Positions 48,201 to 56,519 of a DNA stretch of 64,000 nt are shown here, in pieces. Both the position numbers and the translations under genes were made by a program. Under the pieces are notes generated by a model. It worked only from the letters and a program-made list of their open reading frames with translations. It was not told the origin of the DNA and ran no database searches. Position 1 is the first letter of the stretch. Every line of letters begins with the position of its first letter. The stretch comes from Actinoplanes aureus (GTDB lineage Bacteria > Actinomycetota > Actinomycetes > Mycobacteriales > Micromonosporaceae). The stretch spans positions 186,001 through 250,000 of the forward strand of contig NZ_JADQTO010000009.1 of assembly GCF_015704865.1 (NCBI RefSeq), in the 5' to 3' direction.

Positions 48201-48954
48201 GTCCTCGTCCGGCTGGCAGAGCGTGTACTTCGCCAACCCGGTGACCGTGACGGCGGGTACGACCTATGTGGCGTCGTACTTCGCGCCGCGCGGCAACTAT
48301 GCGGTGACGAACGGGTTCTTCAACAGCACCTGGACGAACGGCCCGCTGAGCGCGCCGGGCGGCGGCAACGGCGTCTACCGGTACGGCGGGGACGAGTTCC
48401 CGACGAGCTCGTGGTCGAACACCAACTACTGGGTGGATCCGCTGTTCGTGGCCGCCGCGCCGCAGCCGCAGCCGCAGGTTCCGGAGGGTGCGCTCACGCT
48501 GTTCCCGCCGACCACCGTCCCGGCGAACCCGAACTGGAACGACTCGGGCAACGTCGAGCTGGGCCTGCGCTTCACGTCCGACGTGCCGGGTCAGGTCAAC
48601 GGTGTCCGCTTCTACAAGGGTGTCGACAACACCGGCCCGCACACGGCCACCCTGTGGTCGTCGACCGGTGCGCCGATCACCACCGGCACCTTCGTCGGCG
48701 AGACCGGGTCGGGCTGGCAGACGATGCTGTTCGACACCCCGGTGTCGATCACGGCGAACACCGAGTACGTGGTGTCCTACCGGGCGCCGAGCGGGCACTA
48801 CGCGGTCCAGTCGAACGGCCTGGCCGCGCCGGTCGTCAGCGGTCCGCTGCGGTCGGTGGCCGGCGGCGGCTCCTACCTCTACGGCGGTGGCTTCCCGGCC
48901 AACCGGGTGAACCACAACTACTGGGTCGACGTCGTGTTCACACCCGCCAACTGA
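45298..48954 (+). CDS. giant secreted N,N-dimethylformamidase-like / DUF4082 protein
   Basis: A 1218-residue exported protein. The signal peptide ends at about residue 41 (SSSASA). Residues ~45-540 match the N,N-dimethylformamidase beta-subunit-like domain (VGHDEYWSGPQRAAVEAARD, FFSGNEVYWKTRWEN). An Ig-like domain (~545-625) follows, then DUF4082 number 1 (~634-785), a Big_5/SbsA Ig-like domain (~790-895), DUF4082 number 2 (~900-1045) and DUF4082 number 3 (~1067-1215). The three DUF4082 copies share VRFYK.TGN.G.H...LWS and SGWQT patterns. It is probably a surface or matrix protein that processes or anchors the polysaccharide; amidase activity is only suggested by homology. Confidence 0.85.
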   Translation: MIHTFLGSGPLRGSVAAATTAALVAACLIGMLSSSASAAECSPNPVVCENAKDGAPSDDWEINGAGDDTVQGFATDMSVNAGATVRFKVRAEHAFTIDIYRLGYYGGDGARKVTPLGTFPAQNQETACVTDEVTQIYDCGTWAQTADWAVPATAVSGVYLAVLKRTDSLKPSSHITFVVRDDASTSDIIFKTSDATWQAYNTYGGPSFYTGPQGRATKISYNRPFATRGAVGGRDFLFSTEYPTIRFLERNGYDVTYTTDVDADRRGGLLANHKVFLSVGHDEYWSGPQRAAVEAARDSGVSLAFFSGNEVYWKTRWENSKDGTDTGHRTLVCYKETWDAAKSDPTSEWTGTWRDPRFSPPSNGGRPENQLTGTLFQANEVDLSMEVPAAHGKNRFWRDTTVAELPSGTKATLAPHTIGYESDEDLDNGFRPAGLIRLSETTGAVPQYLVDFGKTVEEGTTTHHMTLYKAPSGALVFGAGTIQYAWGLDEHHDTSFDEVDPPDKRMQQAFVNLMADMRVQPATRMSTLFQASASTDITGPTTTVTSPAAGSSAANGAKITVSGTAADSGGVVAGVEVSLDGGTTWHPANGTTSWSYTGYLSGDGTAAIKARAIDDSANIGAATTRSIPLTGSSTLFGSRVPATPATSDSDATELGVKFVPQTDGFVRGVRFYKSTGNTGQHDGSLWSVDGDLLASGTFSEETASGWQTLNFTLPVPVVGGNTYVASYTAPNGRFSADQWAFAFQPWQAPPLTAARHQDSGGNGVFGDPGEFPVKSYRASNYYVDVLFESSALTAPTITTVSPTPNASYTPTSAHPTATFSKPINPSTVQFTVTADGGAAVAGTTSYDSVTRTATFVPTAPLAAGQKYNAQVSASDPNGNPTAAPATWSFTTDPGSTTISRLFAATDVPASPAVKDSGAITLGVRFTPSSNGKVIGIRFYKGTGNGGTHTGSLWSSTGGRLEQATFVAESSSGWQSVYFANPVTVTAGTTYVASYFAPRGNYAVTNGFFNSTWTNGPLSAPGGGNGVYRYGGDEFPTSSWSNTNYWVDPLFVAAAPQPQPQVPEGALTLFPPTTVPANPNWNDSGNVELGLRFTSDVPGQVNGVRFYKGVDNTGPHTATLWSSTGAPITTGTFVGETGSGWQTMLFDTPVSITANTEYVVSYRAPSGHYAVQSNGLAAPVVSGPLRSVAGGGSYLYGGGFPANRVNHNYWVDVVFTPAN

Positions 48955-48967
48955 GAGGAGTCATTCG

Positions 48968-50440
48968 TTGAGGCTCGGGGTCAGGGAGGACGGTTCGCTG
49001 TTCTCCCGCGCCGGCCGGGCGCTGGGCTGGAGCTTCGCCAGCACCGCGCTGTCCAGGCTGAGCACGCTTGCCATCGGCATCGTGCTCGCCCGGATCCTCG
49101 GCCCCCACGAGTTCGGCACCTTCGCGGTCGCGACCGTCGCCCTGCTCGCGGTGCTCAGCTTCAACGAGCTCGGGGTGAGCCTGGCCATCGTCCGGTGGCC
49201 AGGTGATCCCCGGGAGATCGCCCCGACCGTCGCGACGATCTCGGTGCTCTCCAGCACCCTGATCTTCGCGGCCTGCTATTTCGGCGCACCCGCTTTCTCG
49301 GCGGCCATGGGCGAGCCGTCGGCCACCCCGGTGGTGCGGGTGCTCGGCCTCAGCGTGATCGTCAGCGGTCTGGCGGCGACACCCGTGGCCATACTCCAGC
49401 GCGACTTCCGCCAGGACCGCAAGATGATCGCCGATCAGGTCAGCAGCTGGACCAGCTCGCTGACCTCGATCGGTTTCGCCCTCTCCGGCGCCGGCGCGAT
49501 GAGCCTCGCGATCGGCCAGCTCACCGGCTCGATCGTGGGCGCGGTGCTGTTCATCGCGTTCGCACCACGGTCGCTGCGCTTCGGGTTCGACCTGGTGAAG
49601 GCCCGCGCACTGCTGAAGTTCGGCCTGCCGCTGGCCGGGTCGAGCATCGTGGTATTCGCCGTCACGAACGTCGACAAGATCATCGTCGGGGCGGTCCTGG
49701 GCCCGGTTCCGCTGGGCTACTACGTCCTGGCCGCCAACCTCTCGAACTGGCCGGCCACCATGTTCGCCATGCCGGTACGCGCGGTCGCGCCCGCGCTGCT
49801 GGCCCGCCTGCAGGGCGATCCGCCGACCATGCGCGCCGCCTTCCTGTCCTCCGGTGGCCTGCTGGCGGCCATCACGCTGCCCGCCTGCGTGGTGCTGTCC
49901 GCCGCCGCCGGCCCGGTCATCGGCCTGGTCTACGGCGCGCCCTGGCAGCCGGCCGCCGCGGTGCTGGTCTGGCTGGGCCTGCTGGCCGCGCTGCGCATCC
50001 TCTTCGAGCTGGTGTACGACTACTTCGTCGTGCTGGCACACACCCGGGTCGTCTTCACCGTCCAGGTCATCTGGTTCGCCGCCCTGACCCCGGCGCTGTA
50101 CGCGGGTGCCCGGCTCGGCGGCGCGGACGGCGCGGCGGCCGCCGCCTTCGCGGTGGCGGCGCTGGTGGTGGCGCCGATCTACCTGTACGAGCTGGCGCGC
50201 ACCGGCGTCCCGGCCGGCTCCGTGGCGCGGCAGCTCGCAGCTCCGGCGCTGGCGGCGCTCGGCGTCGCCGCCGTCTCGGTGGTCGCCACCCGGCTCATCG
50301 CCTCCGACCTGGTCGCCGCGCTGGTGGCCGGTCTGGCCGCCGGGGTGGCGCTGGTGGTGGTGCTGTACCGGATGCGGGGCACGATCCGCTCGCTGCGCTC
50401 GACTGAGGCGGCCGGCGAGAGCAGCCCGGCCCTGACCTGA
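48968..50440 (+). CDS. oligosaccharide flippase (Wzx/MATE-like)
   Basis: A 490-residue protein with 12-14 membrane helices and the N-terminal GWSFASTALSRLSTLAIGIV and GPHEFGTFAVATVALLAV segments that mark polysaccharide flippases. It would move lipid-linked repeat units across the membrane. The start is a TTG at 48968, 7 bases after GAGAGGAG. It begins 13 bases past the giant secreted gene, so both may be on one transcript. The convergent glycosyltransferase gene starts at its stop codon (50440/50441). Confidence 0.87.
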   Translation: MRLGVREDGSLFSRAGRALGWSFASTALSRLSTLAIGIVLARILGPHEFGTFAVATVALLAVLSFNELGVSLAIVRWPGDPREIAPTVATISVLSSTLIFAACYFGAPAFSAAMGEPSATPVVRVLGLSVIVSGLAATPVAILQRDFRQDRKMIADQVSSWTSSLTSIGFALSGAGAMSLAIGQLTGSIVGAVLFIAFAPRSLRFGFDLVKARALLKFGLPLAGSSIVVFAVTNVDKIIVGAVLGPVPLGYYVLAANLSNWPATMFAMPVRAVAPALLARLQGDPPTMRAAFLSSGGLLAAITLPACVVLSAAAGPVIGLVYGAPWQPAAAVLVWLGLLAALRILFELVYDYFVVLAHTRVVFTVQVIWFAALTPALYAGARLGGADGAAAAAFAVAALVVAPIYLYELARTGVPAGSVARQLAAPALAALGVAAVSVVATRLIASDLVAALVAGLAAGVALVVVLYRMRGTIRSLRSTEAAGESSPALT

Positions 50441-51724
50441 TCAGTTACCGGGCTTTTCCAGCACGGTCCGGGCCAGGGTGACCGCGTTGAAGTCGTCGGC
50501 CTTGCGCGTACCGCGGACGGACCGGTATCGCTGCCGCACCTTGTGCGCGGCCACGCCGGCGGCCGACCGCAGCCCGTCACCGGCCTGGGCGGGCAGGGAG
50601 TGCCGGTCGGCGGCCAGCGCCTCACGGTAGATCCGCTCCTGCACCAGGGCCGCCCGCTGCAGGCTGAACCGCTCGACGGCCAGCTTCCGGCCGTAGTCGC
50701 CGAGGGCGGCCCGCTGCCCGGGATCGGCGACCAGCTCACGCAGGATCGCGATGAGGCGCTCGTGGCCGGCGGCGGGATCGTCGGCGACGCCGTACCACCC
50801 CTGCCGCAGGAACAGGTCGCAGCTCTCCGGCGTGAGCAGTTTCCAGAAGCCCTGTTCGCCCTGCACGACCAGCGGTCGCGCGAACGCCAGCGACCGCAGG
50901 GCGGAACCGCCCATGCCGAGCATGATGTCCGCGGCGGCGTACGCGGCGCGCGGGTCGTACAGCTGCCCGGTGAGCACGATCGCCCGGCGGCCGGCCCGCG
51001 CGTTGGCCTTGGCGGCACGCTCCTCCACGGTGTCGCGGGCCGTGCCGTCGCCGACCACGACGAGGCGCACCGGCAGGTCCCGGGCCAGCTCACCGACCAC
51101 GTCGATGGCGGTGAGGACGCCCTCGAGCTTGAGCTCGGGCACCAGGCGGCAGATCACCACGATGTCGACGACCGGCCCGGCGGGGTGATCGTCGCGCAGG
51201 TCGAACTGTGCCCGGAACTCCGCCACGGGGTGGCCGGGAGAGTTGGTCTCGACGTCCACCGGCGGCTCGATCAGGTGCACCGGTCCGTTCCGGTCCGCCG
51301 CGGCCTGCTCCTGCAGCGCCCTGGTCCCGACGATCAACGGGAGGCCACGGGGCAGGAACGGTGCGACCGCCATCGACATCACCGTGCACACGGCGGCGGA
51401 GCGGCCCCGGGGGAACGTCGCGGCTGCCGCTTCCAGGCCGGGCGGCCACTCGTACCCATGAACGATGTCGACGCTCTCGTCGCGGATCATGCGTCGCAGC
51501 ATGCGGGCGACGGCCGGCGACGGCCGCCGCCGGCGTGCCGGCACGGGGACGTGCCGCAGTCCCAGGTCCCGGACCATCCGCACCAGCTCGCCGTCGTCGC
51601 CGACGATCGTCACGGTGTGCCCCAGGTCGCGAACGGCGGCGGCCAGCTCGATCGCGTTGAGCTGGCTGCCGCCCATCGCCATGTCGTGCGGATAAACCAG
51701 AATGTTCAGTCCAGCGCCACCCAT
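50441..51724 (-). CDS. GT-B glycosyltransferase (GT4-like)
   Basis: A 427-residue glycosyltransferase with two Rossmann-like halves. The acceptor half has YPHDMAMGGSQLNAIELA (the GGSQ loop), the donor half DIVVICRLVPELKLEGVLTA and VVVGDGTARDTVEERAAKAN. The retaining-GT4 signature E-x7-E is blurred (GMGGSALRSLAFARPLVVQG where E is usual), so donor binding may differ. AGGGGCTC lies before the ATG at 51724. It is divergent from the Wzz-like gene. No N-terminal signal peptide; it probably works on the cytoplasmic face. Confidence 0.82.
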   Translation of the reverse strand: MGGAGLNILVYPHDMAMGGSQLNAIELAAAVRDLGHTVTIVGDDGELVRMVRDLGLRHVPVPARRRRPSPAVARMLRRMIRDESVDIVHGYEWPPGLEAAAATFPRGRSAAVCTVMSMAVAPFLPRGLPLIVGTRALQEQAAADRNGPVHLIEPPVDVETNSPGHPVAEFRAQFDLRDDHPAGPVVDIVVICRLVPELKLEGVLTAIDVVGELARDLPVRLVVVGDGTARDTVEERAAKANARAGRRAIVLTGQLYDPRAAYAAADIMLGMGGSALRSLAFARPLVVQGEQGFWKLLTPESCDLFLRQGWYGVADDPAAGHERLIAILRELVADPGQRAALGDYGRKLAVERFSLQRAALVQERIYREALAADRHSLPAQAGDGLRSAAGVAAHKVRQRYRSVRGTRKADDFNAVTLARTVLEKPGN

Positions 51725-52006
51725 GAGCCCCTGCCCGTCGTCGATCGGCCCGCCAGGATTCTAATTTGGAAGGTCCGGGATCCGGTGCTCTCGCAGGCCG
51801 AATCCGGCCGCTACGGTCGGTTTGCCGACACGTTCGTGATTGGGGCCCGTCGATCGTTGGGATCTCAAGCCTTCCAGCGGATGGTAGAGAGGTGAGGGGC
51901 GCCGTAGCGTTCCTACTCGCCAGCAACATGACGTCTTCGGCTGCGTGTCCGCGAGCGAGAACCATGGGGACGGCCGCGGGGATCGGCCGGTGGAGGAGAG
52001 ACATCT
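51725..52006. other. divergent intergenic region, glycosyltransferase / Wzz-like gene
   Basis: 282 bases. TCTAATTT near 51757 is the only AT-rich patch and may belong to the left promoter. Two CGGCCG blocks (51971-51976 and 51984-51989) form a hairpin 12 bases before the GGAGGAG ribosome site of the right gene. No gene is seen. Confidence 0.4.
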
Positions 52007-52849
52007 GTGGATTTCTGGGACGCCACCAAGGTGATGGTCCGGCGCTGGTACCTGACGCTTCCCCTGTTGTTGCTGACGTTCGCCGGTACCTACTACACGG
52101 CCACCGCCATCGAGGCCGACTACGTCCTGACGTCGTACGTCCAATTGATCCCATCGCAGACGTCACTCACCGAGGAAGAGGCCCGTAAGTACCCGGTCAA
52201 CCCGTGGAACCAGCTCGGCCTGGAGGCGATGAGCCAGTCGTCGAACTACGCCACGGTCGACCACACCTTCCTCAAGCGACTCGAGAAGGACGGGTTCAGC
52301 ACCAACCTCAAGATCACCTCGGGTGACCCGGTGGCCGGTGCGACGATCGAGGTGGTCGGCAAGACCAAGGAGCAGGCGGTCGGCACCACGAACGCCGTCA
52401 TCAAGCGGTACCAGGAGACGACGCGGCTGCTCCAGGCTCAGTACAAGGTGCGCCCGCAGGACATGATCACCGTCAAGCGGCTCGACCTGGGTGAGAACCT
52501 CGAGCGGCCGGGCGGGAAGGTCAAGCGCGCCATCATCGCGGTCTTCGGCACCGGGATCCTCATCACCGCCGCGGTGACGATCGGGATCGACGCCCTGCTG
52601 CGGCGCCGCAAGCGCCGGCCCTCTGAGCCGGGCGTGGACACGGCGACGACCGTCCCGGTCGCCGAGAAGCCCGCGAATCTGTACAACTCCTCCCCCGCGG
52701 CCCCGGTCAACGACCACGGCACTGAGACGGTCCGCATCCAGCTGCCCACCAGCGGGGCACCCGTCTCGCCGGAGACGACGGGCGACGCGACAATCGTGCT
52801 GCCGATGCCGCGCACCTCGGTGAGCGACAACGGCGGCAACCGGCGTTGA
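52007..52849 (+). CDS. Wzz-like chain-length/polysaccharide co-polymerase protein
   Basis: A 280-residue membrane protein with the Wzz topology: helix 1 (WYLTLPLLLLTFAGTYYTAT), a periplasmic region of about 135 residues, and helix 2 (AIIAVFGTGILITAAVTIGI), followed by a Thr/Pro-rich cytoplasmic tail of ~85 residues. There is no Walker or BY-kinase domain. It would set chain length or couple polymerisation to export. The start is a GTG at 52007 after GGAGGAGAG. The next gene starts inside its stop codon. Confidence 0.8.
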   Translation: MDFWDATKVMVRRWYLTLPLLLLTFAGTYYTATAIEADYVLTSYVQLIPSQTSLTEEEARKYPVNPWNQLGLEAMSQSSNYATVDHTFLKRLEKDGFSTNLKITSGDPVAGATIEVVGKTKEQAVGTTNAVIKRYQETTRLLQAQYKVRPQDMITVKRLDLGENLERPGGKVKRAIIAVFGTGILITAAVTIGIDALLRRRKRRPSEPGVDTATTVPVAEKPANLYNSSPAAPVNDHGTETVRIQLPTSGAPVSPETTGDATIVLPMPRTSVSDNGGNRR

Positions 52850-54216
52850 GCGCACCCGCCGTCCACCCCGTCGACTTCGAGCCGGCGGACGCTGGACGGC
52901 AGATCTACGCCACCCGCCGGCGGGTGGGCGGACTCGACGCGGCGATCGTCTTCAGCCTGATGATCCTCCTGCTGACGATCCTGCCCTCGCTGGCCATCCT
53001 GCCCGGTACGAGCGCCGACATCGGCCGTCCCGCCAGCGTCCTCTGCGTCCTGATGTTCGCCTGGTGGGCCGCCTCCCGGTTCCACCCGCGGCTGATCATG
53101 CCCGGTCCGCAGCCGGTCCGCTGGGCGGTGCTGATCTTCTTCCTCTCCCTGCTGATCTCCTACGCGGTCGGGTACGAGCGCGGCCTGACCGCGATGGAGG
53201 CGAACGCGGCCGACCGGCTGCTGCTGGGTGCCGCCGCCTTCTTCGGCGCCATCCTGCTCGCCGCCGACGGCTTGTCGAACTGGGACCGGGTCCGGGTGGT
53301 GCTCAAGGTCCTGATCTGGTGCTGCGTCTACATGTCTTTCGTGGGCCTGCTGCAACAGGTGATGCCGGTCGACCCGGTCAGCTACCTGAAGCTTCCCGGT
53401 CTGCAGACCGGGGAGCTGATCGGCCTCCAGGAGCGCGGCGGCGGCCTGCGCGTCGCGGCGACCACCACGCACTACCTGGAGCTGTGCGGCACGCTCGGGC
53501 TGGTCTGGCCGATCGCCCTGCATTTCGCGATGTACACGCCGTCGCAGCGCGAGCGGCGCGCGTACACGTTCGCGGCCGTGATGATCACCTTCGGCATCCT
53601 GGAGACGATCTCGCGCTCGGGGATCCTGGCGATGGCGATCGGCATCCTGATGCTGATGCCGCTCTGGGCCTGGCGCCGGCGCTACAACATCCTGGTGCTC
53701 GGGCTGGGCCTGTTCGGCATGGTCTCGGCGATCTCCCCCGGCATCGGCCGCACGCTGATCAATCTCTTCGCGGACGCCAGTGACGATCCCAGCATCACCT
53801 CGCGGACCGAGCGCTACGCGATGGTGGGCCACTACTTCTCCGAGCGGCCGTGGCTGGGGCGGGGTACCGGCACCTGGGTGCCCCCGATGTATCAGTACCT
53901 CGACAACCAGTGGCTGCGGACCGCGCTCGAGAACGGGGTGGCCGGCATCCTGGCCCAGGCCGCGTTGCACATCATCGCGCTGGTGGTGGCGGCGATCGCG
54001 TTCCGCCGGGCCACCAATCCGGCCGACCGGCACTTCTGCCTGTCCCTGGTCTCCGTGCAGGTGATCGCGATCTTCATCGCGTACACCTTCGACTGTTTCG
54101 CCTACTCGACGTACACGGTGGTACTCGGCCTGATGATCGGCCTGTGCGGTGCGGTGTGGCGCTTCACCCATCCCGCACGGCAGGTGCGTACGTCTACGCC
54201 ACGGTGGTTCGGCTGA
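52846..54216 (+). CDS. O-antigen polymerase/ligase-like membrane protein (Wzy/WaaL type)
   Basis: A 456-residue protein with about 12 membrane helices. The family's long external loop lies between later helices and carries TSRTERYAMVGHYFSERPWL followed by GRGTGTW, the usual R...H pattern of Wzy_C proteins. It would join repeat units into the polymer. The start is a TTG overlapping the Wzz-like stop, so the two are co-translated. Its 3' end overlaps the convergent glycosyltransferase by 23 bases. Confidence 0.87.
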   Translation: MSAPAVHPVDFEPADAGRQIYATRRRVGGLDAAIVFSLMILLLTILPSLAILPGTSADIGRPASVLCVLMFAWWAASRFHPRLIMPGPQPVRWAVLIFFLSLLISYAVGYERGLTAMEANAADRLLLGAAAFFGAILLAADGLSNWDRVRVVLKVLIWCCVYMSFVGLLQQVMPVDPVSYLKLPGLQTGELIGLQERGGGLRVAATTTHYLELCGTLGLVWPIALHFAMYTPSQRERRAYTFAAVMITFGILETISRSGILAMAIGILMLMPLWAWRRRYNILVLGLGLFGMVSAISPGIGRTLINLFADASDDPSITSRTERYAMVGHYFSERPWLGRGTGTWVPPMYQYLDNQWLRTALENGVAGILAQAALHIIALVVAAIAFRRATNPADRHFCLSLVSVQVIAIFIAYTFDCFAYSTYTVVLGLMIGLCGAVWRFTHPARQVRTSTPRWFG

Positions 54217-55378
54217 CCAGCCCCAGCAGTTCGGCCATCCGCCGGGCCCGGACGTCCCAGCTGTGCTGCTCGGCGAAGGCGCGGCGCCGCCGTACGATCT
54301 CCGGCGTCCGCGGCTGAGCGAGGGCGGCGGTGACCGCGGCGGCGAAGTCCGCCGGCCCGTCGGCCAGCGTGATCAGATCGGTGTCGAGCCAGACGTGCGC
54401 GGGCAGCCGGGAGGCCACGACCGCCCGCCCGGCGGCCAGGTATTCCAGGGTCTTGAGCGGGAAGCTGGCCCGGTTGAACGGGTTGTCCGCGTACGGCGTC
54501 AGCCCCACGTCGATCAGCCGCAGGTAGGACGGCATCTGCTCGTACGGCTGCTGGCCCACCCAGCAGACGTTGGGACGCCCGGTCAGCGCCGTGAAGCGGG
54601 CGTCCCGGTAACCGTGCGAGAGCGGCCCGACGATCAGCAGCGAGCACCCCGTGTCGGCGACCGCCTCCAGCAGCGAGATGTCGATCCGGTCGTTGATGTG
54701 ACCGGCGAACCCGGCCACCGGGCCCGGCAGCGACGCCCCGGCCGGCGGGGGCGCGTCGTCCACATCCGCGTAGAACTCCGGGGAGCAGCCGTTCGGCAGG
54801 AGCACGGCGGAGTGGCCGGCGGCCGCGTACCGGTCACGCAGTCCCGGCGAGACGACCGCGAGCGTGCCGGCACGCGCGAGTGCCGCGTTCTCCAGCCGGA
54901 TCAGCCGGTCCCGCGGCAGGCCCAGCAGCTCCGCGCCGGCCACGAGGTCGTCGGTGACGTACAGCAACCGGTGCCGGGCGGCCAGGCGTGGCCAGCTCTC
55001 GTCGACACGGCTGGAGACGACCGCCGCGACCGGGCCCGCCGGACCGTAGAGCTCGCGCACCGCCGACCGCACCGCGCGGTGGACGAGGGGCGCGCGCAGG
55101 TGCCGCAGTACCGGGCGGGTCATGCCGGGGGTGACCCGGGTGACCAGCTGCACCAGGCGTGGCGAGTGCACCCGCAGCCGTGGCGCCGCGGCCACCCCGC
55201 TCAGATCGGGCTTCAGGAATCGGGTCAGCGCCGAGATCGGCGGGTCGACGTAGAAAACCGGGCCGTATCGCCCCAGAGCGGTGGCCAGTTGCCGGTCGGT
55301 GCCGGCCGGACCGTCCCACCAGCCGGTGGCGAGGTAGACGATGAGGTCTTCGCGGGTGCCCTCGAGCTGTGCCGTCAC
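54194..55378 (-). CDS. GT-B glycosyltransferase (GT4-like)
   Basis: A 394-residue glycosyltransferase. The N terminus reads EDLIVYLATGWWDGPAGTDR and YGPVFYVDPPIS, the donor half VAGFAGHINDRIDISLLEAV and LIVGPLSHGYRD, then IDVGLTPYADNPFNRASFPL with KTLEYLAAGRAVV (the E-x7-E region, here FPLKTLEYLA). These resemble GT4 enzymes of exopolysaccharide loci. The start is a GTG at 55378, which overlaps the stop of the preceding GNAT gene by 4 bases. Confidence 0.85.
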   Translation of the reverse strand: MTAQLEGTREDLIVYLATGWWDGPAGTDRQLATALGRYGPVFYVDPPISALTRFLKPDLSGVAAAPRLRVHSPRLVQLVTRVTPGMTRPVLRHLRAPLVHRAVRSAVRELYGPAGPVAAVVSSRVDESWPRLAARHRLLYVTDDLVAGAELLGLPRDRLIRLENAALARAGTLAVVSPGLRDRYAAAGHSAVLLPNGCSPEFYADVDDAPPPAGASLPGPVAGFAGHINDRIDISLLEAVADTGCSLLIVGPLSHGYRDARFTALTGRPNVCWVGQQPYEQMPSYLRLIDVGLTPYADNPFNRASFPLKTLEYLAAGRAVVASRLPAHVWLDTDLITLADGPADFAAAVTAALAQPRTPEIVRRRRAFAEQHSWDVRARRMAELLGLVSRTTVA

Positions 55379-56508
55379 GCGCGCCCCGCCGGGTTCGCGG
55401 CCTGGGCCCGCTCGCGCCGGCGCAGGGCGGCGACGCGCTCACCGCCGAGGACCCGCTTGCCGAGTGCGGCCATCGCGGCCGCGCCGGCGTTGAGCAGTTT
55501 CAACGTCAGCGCCCGTGGCCGGGCGGCGAAGAAGAGCAGGTCGGTCTCGTCCCAGGACTCGTCGCTCATCTGCTGCTTGTAGAGCGCGTCGCCGTAGCCG
55601 TAGTCGAAGGCGTCGACCTGCGGATCGTCGGCGAGCTCCTGGAGCACCCGGGTCAGCAGGATCGAGCCCGGTTCGTCCTCGGCGTGCGCACCGTCGAAGG
55701 CGGTGTCGAACAGATGGAAGGTCCGGGCGTGCAGCAGCCCGCTCAGGTGGGCGACCGGCGTGCCGTCGATGGACAACAACCAGATCCGGTACGGGTCCCC
55801 GGCGATCGCCCACCGGATGAACGCGCGGTGCAGGTCGTCGTCGGCGAACCCGACCCCGATGCCCCGCTGGTAGCTGTGCGACGTGATCGCGTCGAGGATC
55901 CGCACCACGTCCGCTTCCTCGTCGTCGGCACCCACCCGCCGGACGGCCAGTTTCGCCCCGGCGTCACCGAGTCGCTGCAGCCGTTTGCGGACCCGCAACC
56001 GGGTGCGCTTCGACTTGCGGGCCACCAGCGCGTCGAAGCCCTCGCTCAGGTCCGACAGGTGGTGTTTCTGCGGTGCCGAGCGGGACGCCTGAGCCGCGGC
56101 CCGGTGCAGCGGGCTGTCCAGCGGCACCTTGGACAGCTGGAGGATGTCCGCGTCGCCACGGCGCAGGCAGGCGCTCAGCGCGCGCAGGACCCGGCGGTGG
56201 TCCTCCGCCGACTCGGCGCCCACGACGCCACCGGCGACGACGACCAGCCACCGGGCCCGGGCGGACAGCAGCGTCCGGTAGCCGGCCTTGACCCGGAACG
56301 GGCGGCGTTCCACCCGGGCCACCACGAGGATCGGGTCGCGGCCCGCCTCCTCGATGAACAGGACGTGGGGCCGGCCCCGGTCGCCCAGGGTGTGCAGCAC
56401 GAGGGAGAACAACGGGCGGCTCGCGTGCGGGCTGGACACCGCGAAGGCGTCCCATCTCGCGGCCAGGGCGTCGAGTTCGCCGGTGGTCGTGGCGATGGTG
56501 ATTCCCAT
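55375..56508 (-). CDS. FemAB/CelD-like GNAT acyltransferase
   Basis: A 377-residue protein with a doubled GNAT fold of the CelD/BioF2/FemAB-like type. Segments include FDALVARKSKRTRLRVRKRL, IWLLSIDGTPVAHLSGLLHA and DAFDYGYGDALYKQQMSDES, all usual in exopolysaccharide-cluster members. It is thought to transfer an acyl or aminoacyl group to the polymer or its precursor; the donor is unknown. The basic Ala/Arg-rich C terminus is odd. It is coupled to the glycosyltransferase downstream and starts 11 bases after the beta-helix gene. Confidence 0.82.
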   Translation of the reverse strand: MGITIATTTGELDALAARWDAFAVSSPHASRPLFSLVLHTLGDRGRPHVLFIEEAGRDPILVVARVERRPFRVKAGYRTLLSARARWLVVVAGGVVGAESAEDHRRVLRALSACLRRGDADILQLSKVPLDSPLHRAAAQASRSAPQKHHLSDLSEGFDALVARKSKRTRLRVRKRLQRLGDAGAKLAVRRVGADDEEADVVRILDAITSHSYQRGIGVGFADDDLHRAFIRWAIAGDPYRIWLLSIDGTPVAHLSGLLHARTFHLFDTAFDGAHAEDEPGSILLTRVLQELADDPQVDAFDYGYGDALYKQQMSDESWDETDLLFFAARPRALTLKLLNAGAAAMAALGKRVLGGERVAALRRRERAQAANPAGRA

Positions 56509-56519
56509 GGTGACCCTTC

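Noticed and set aside
46933..48915. 660-codon minus-strand open frame opposite the DUF4082 protein
   Set aside because: Arg-rich shadow frame; the sense frame has a signal peptide and repeated domains.
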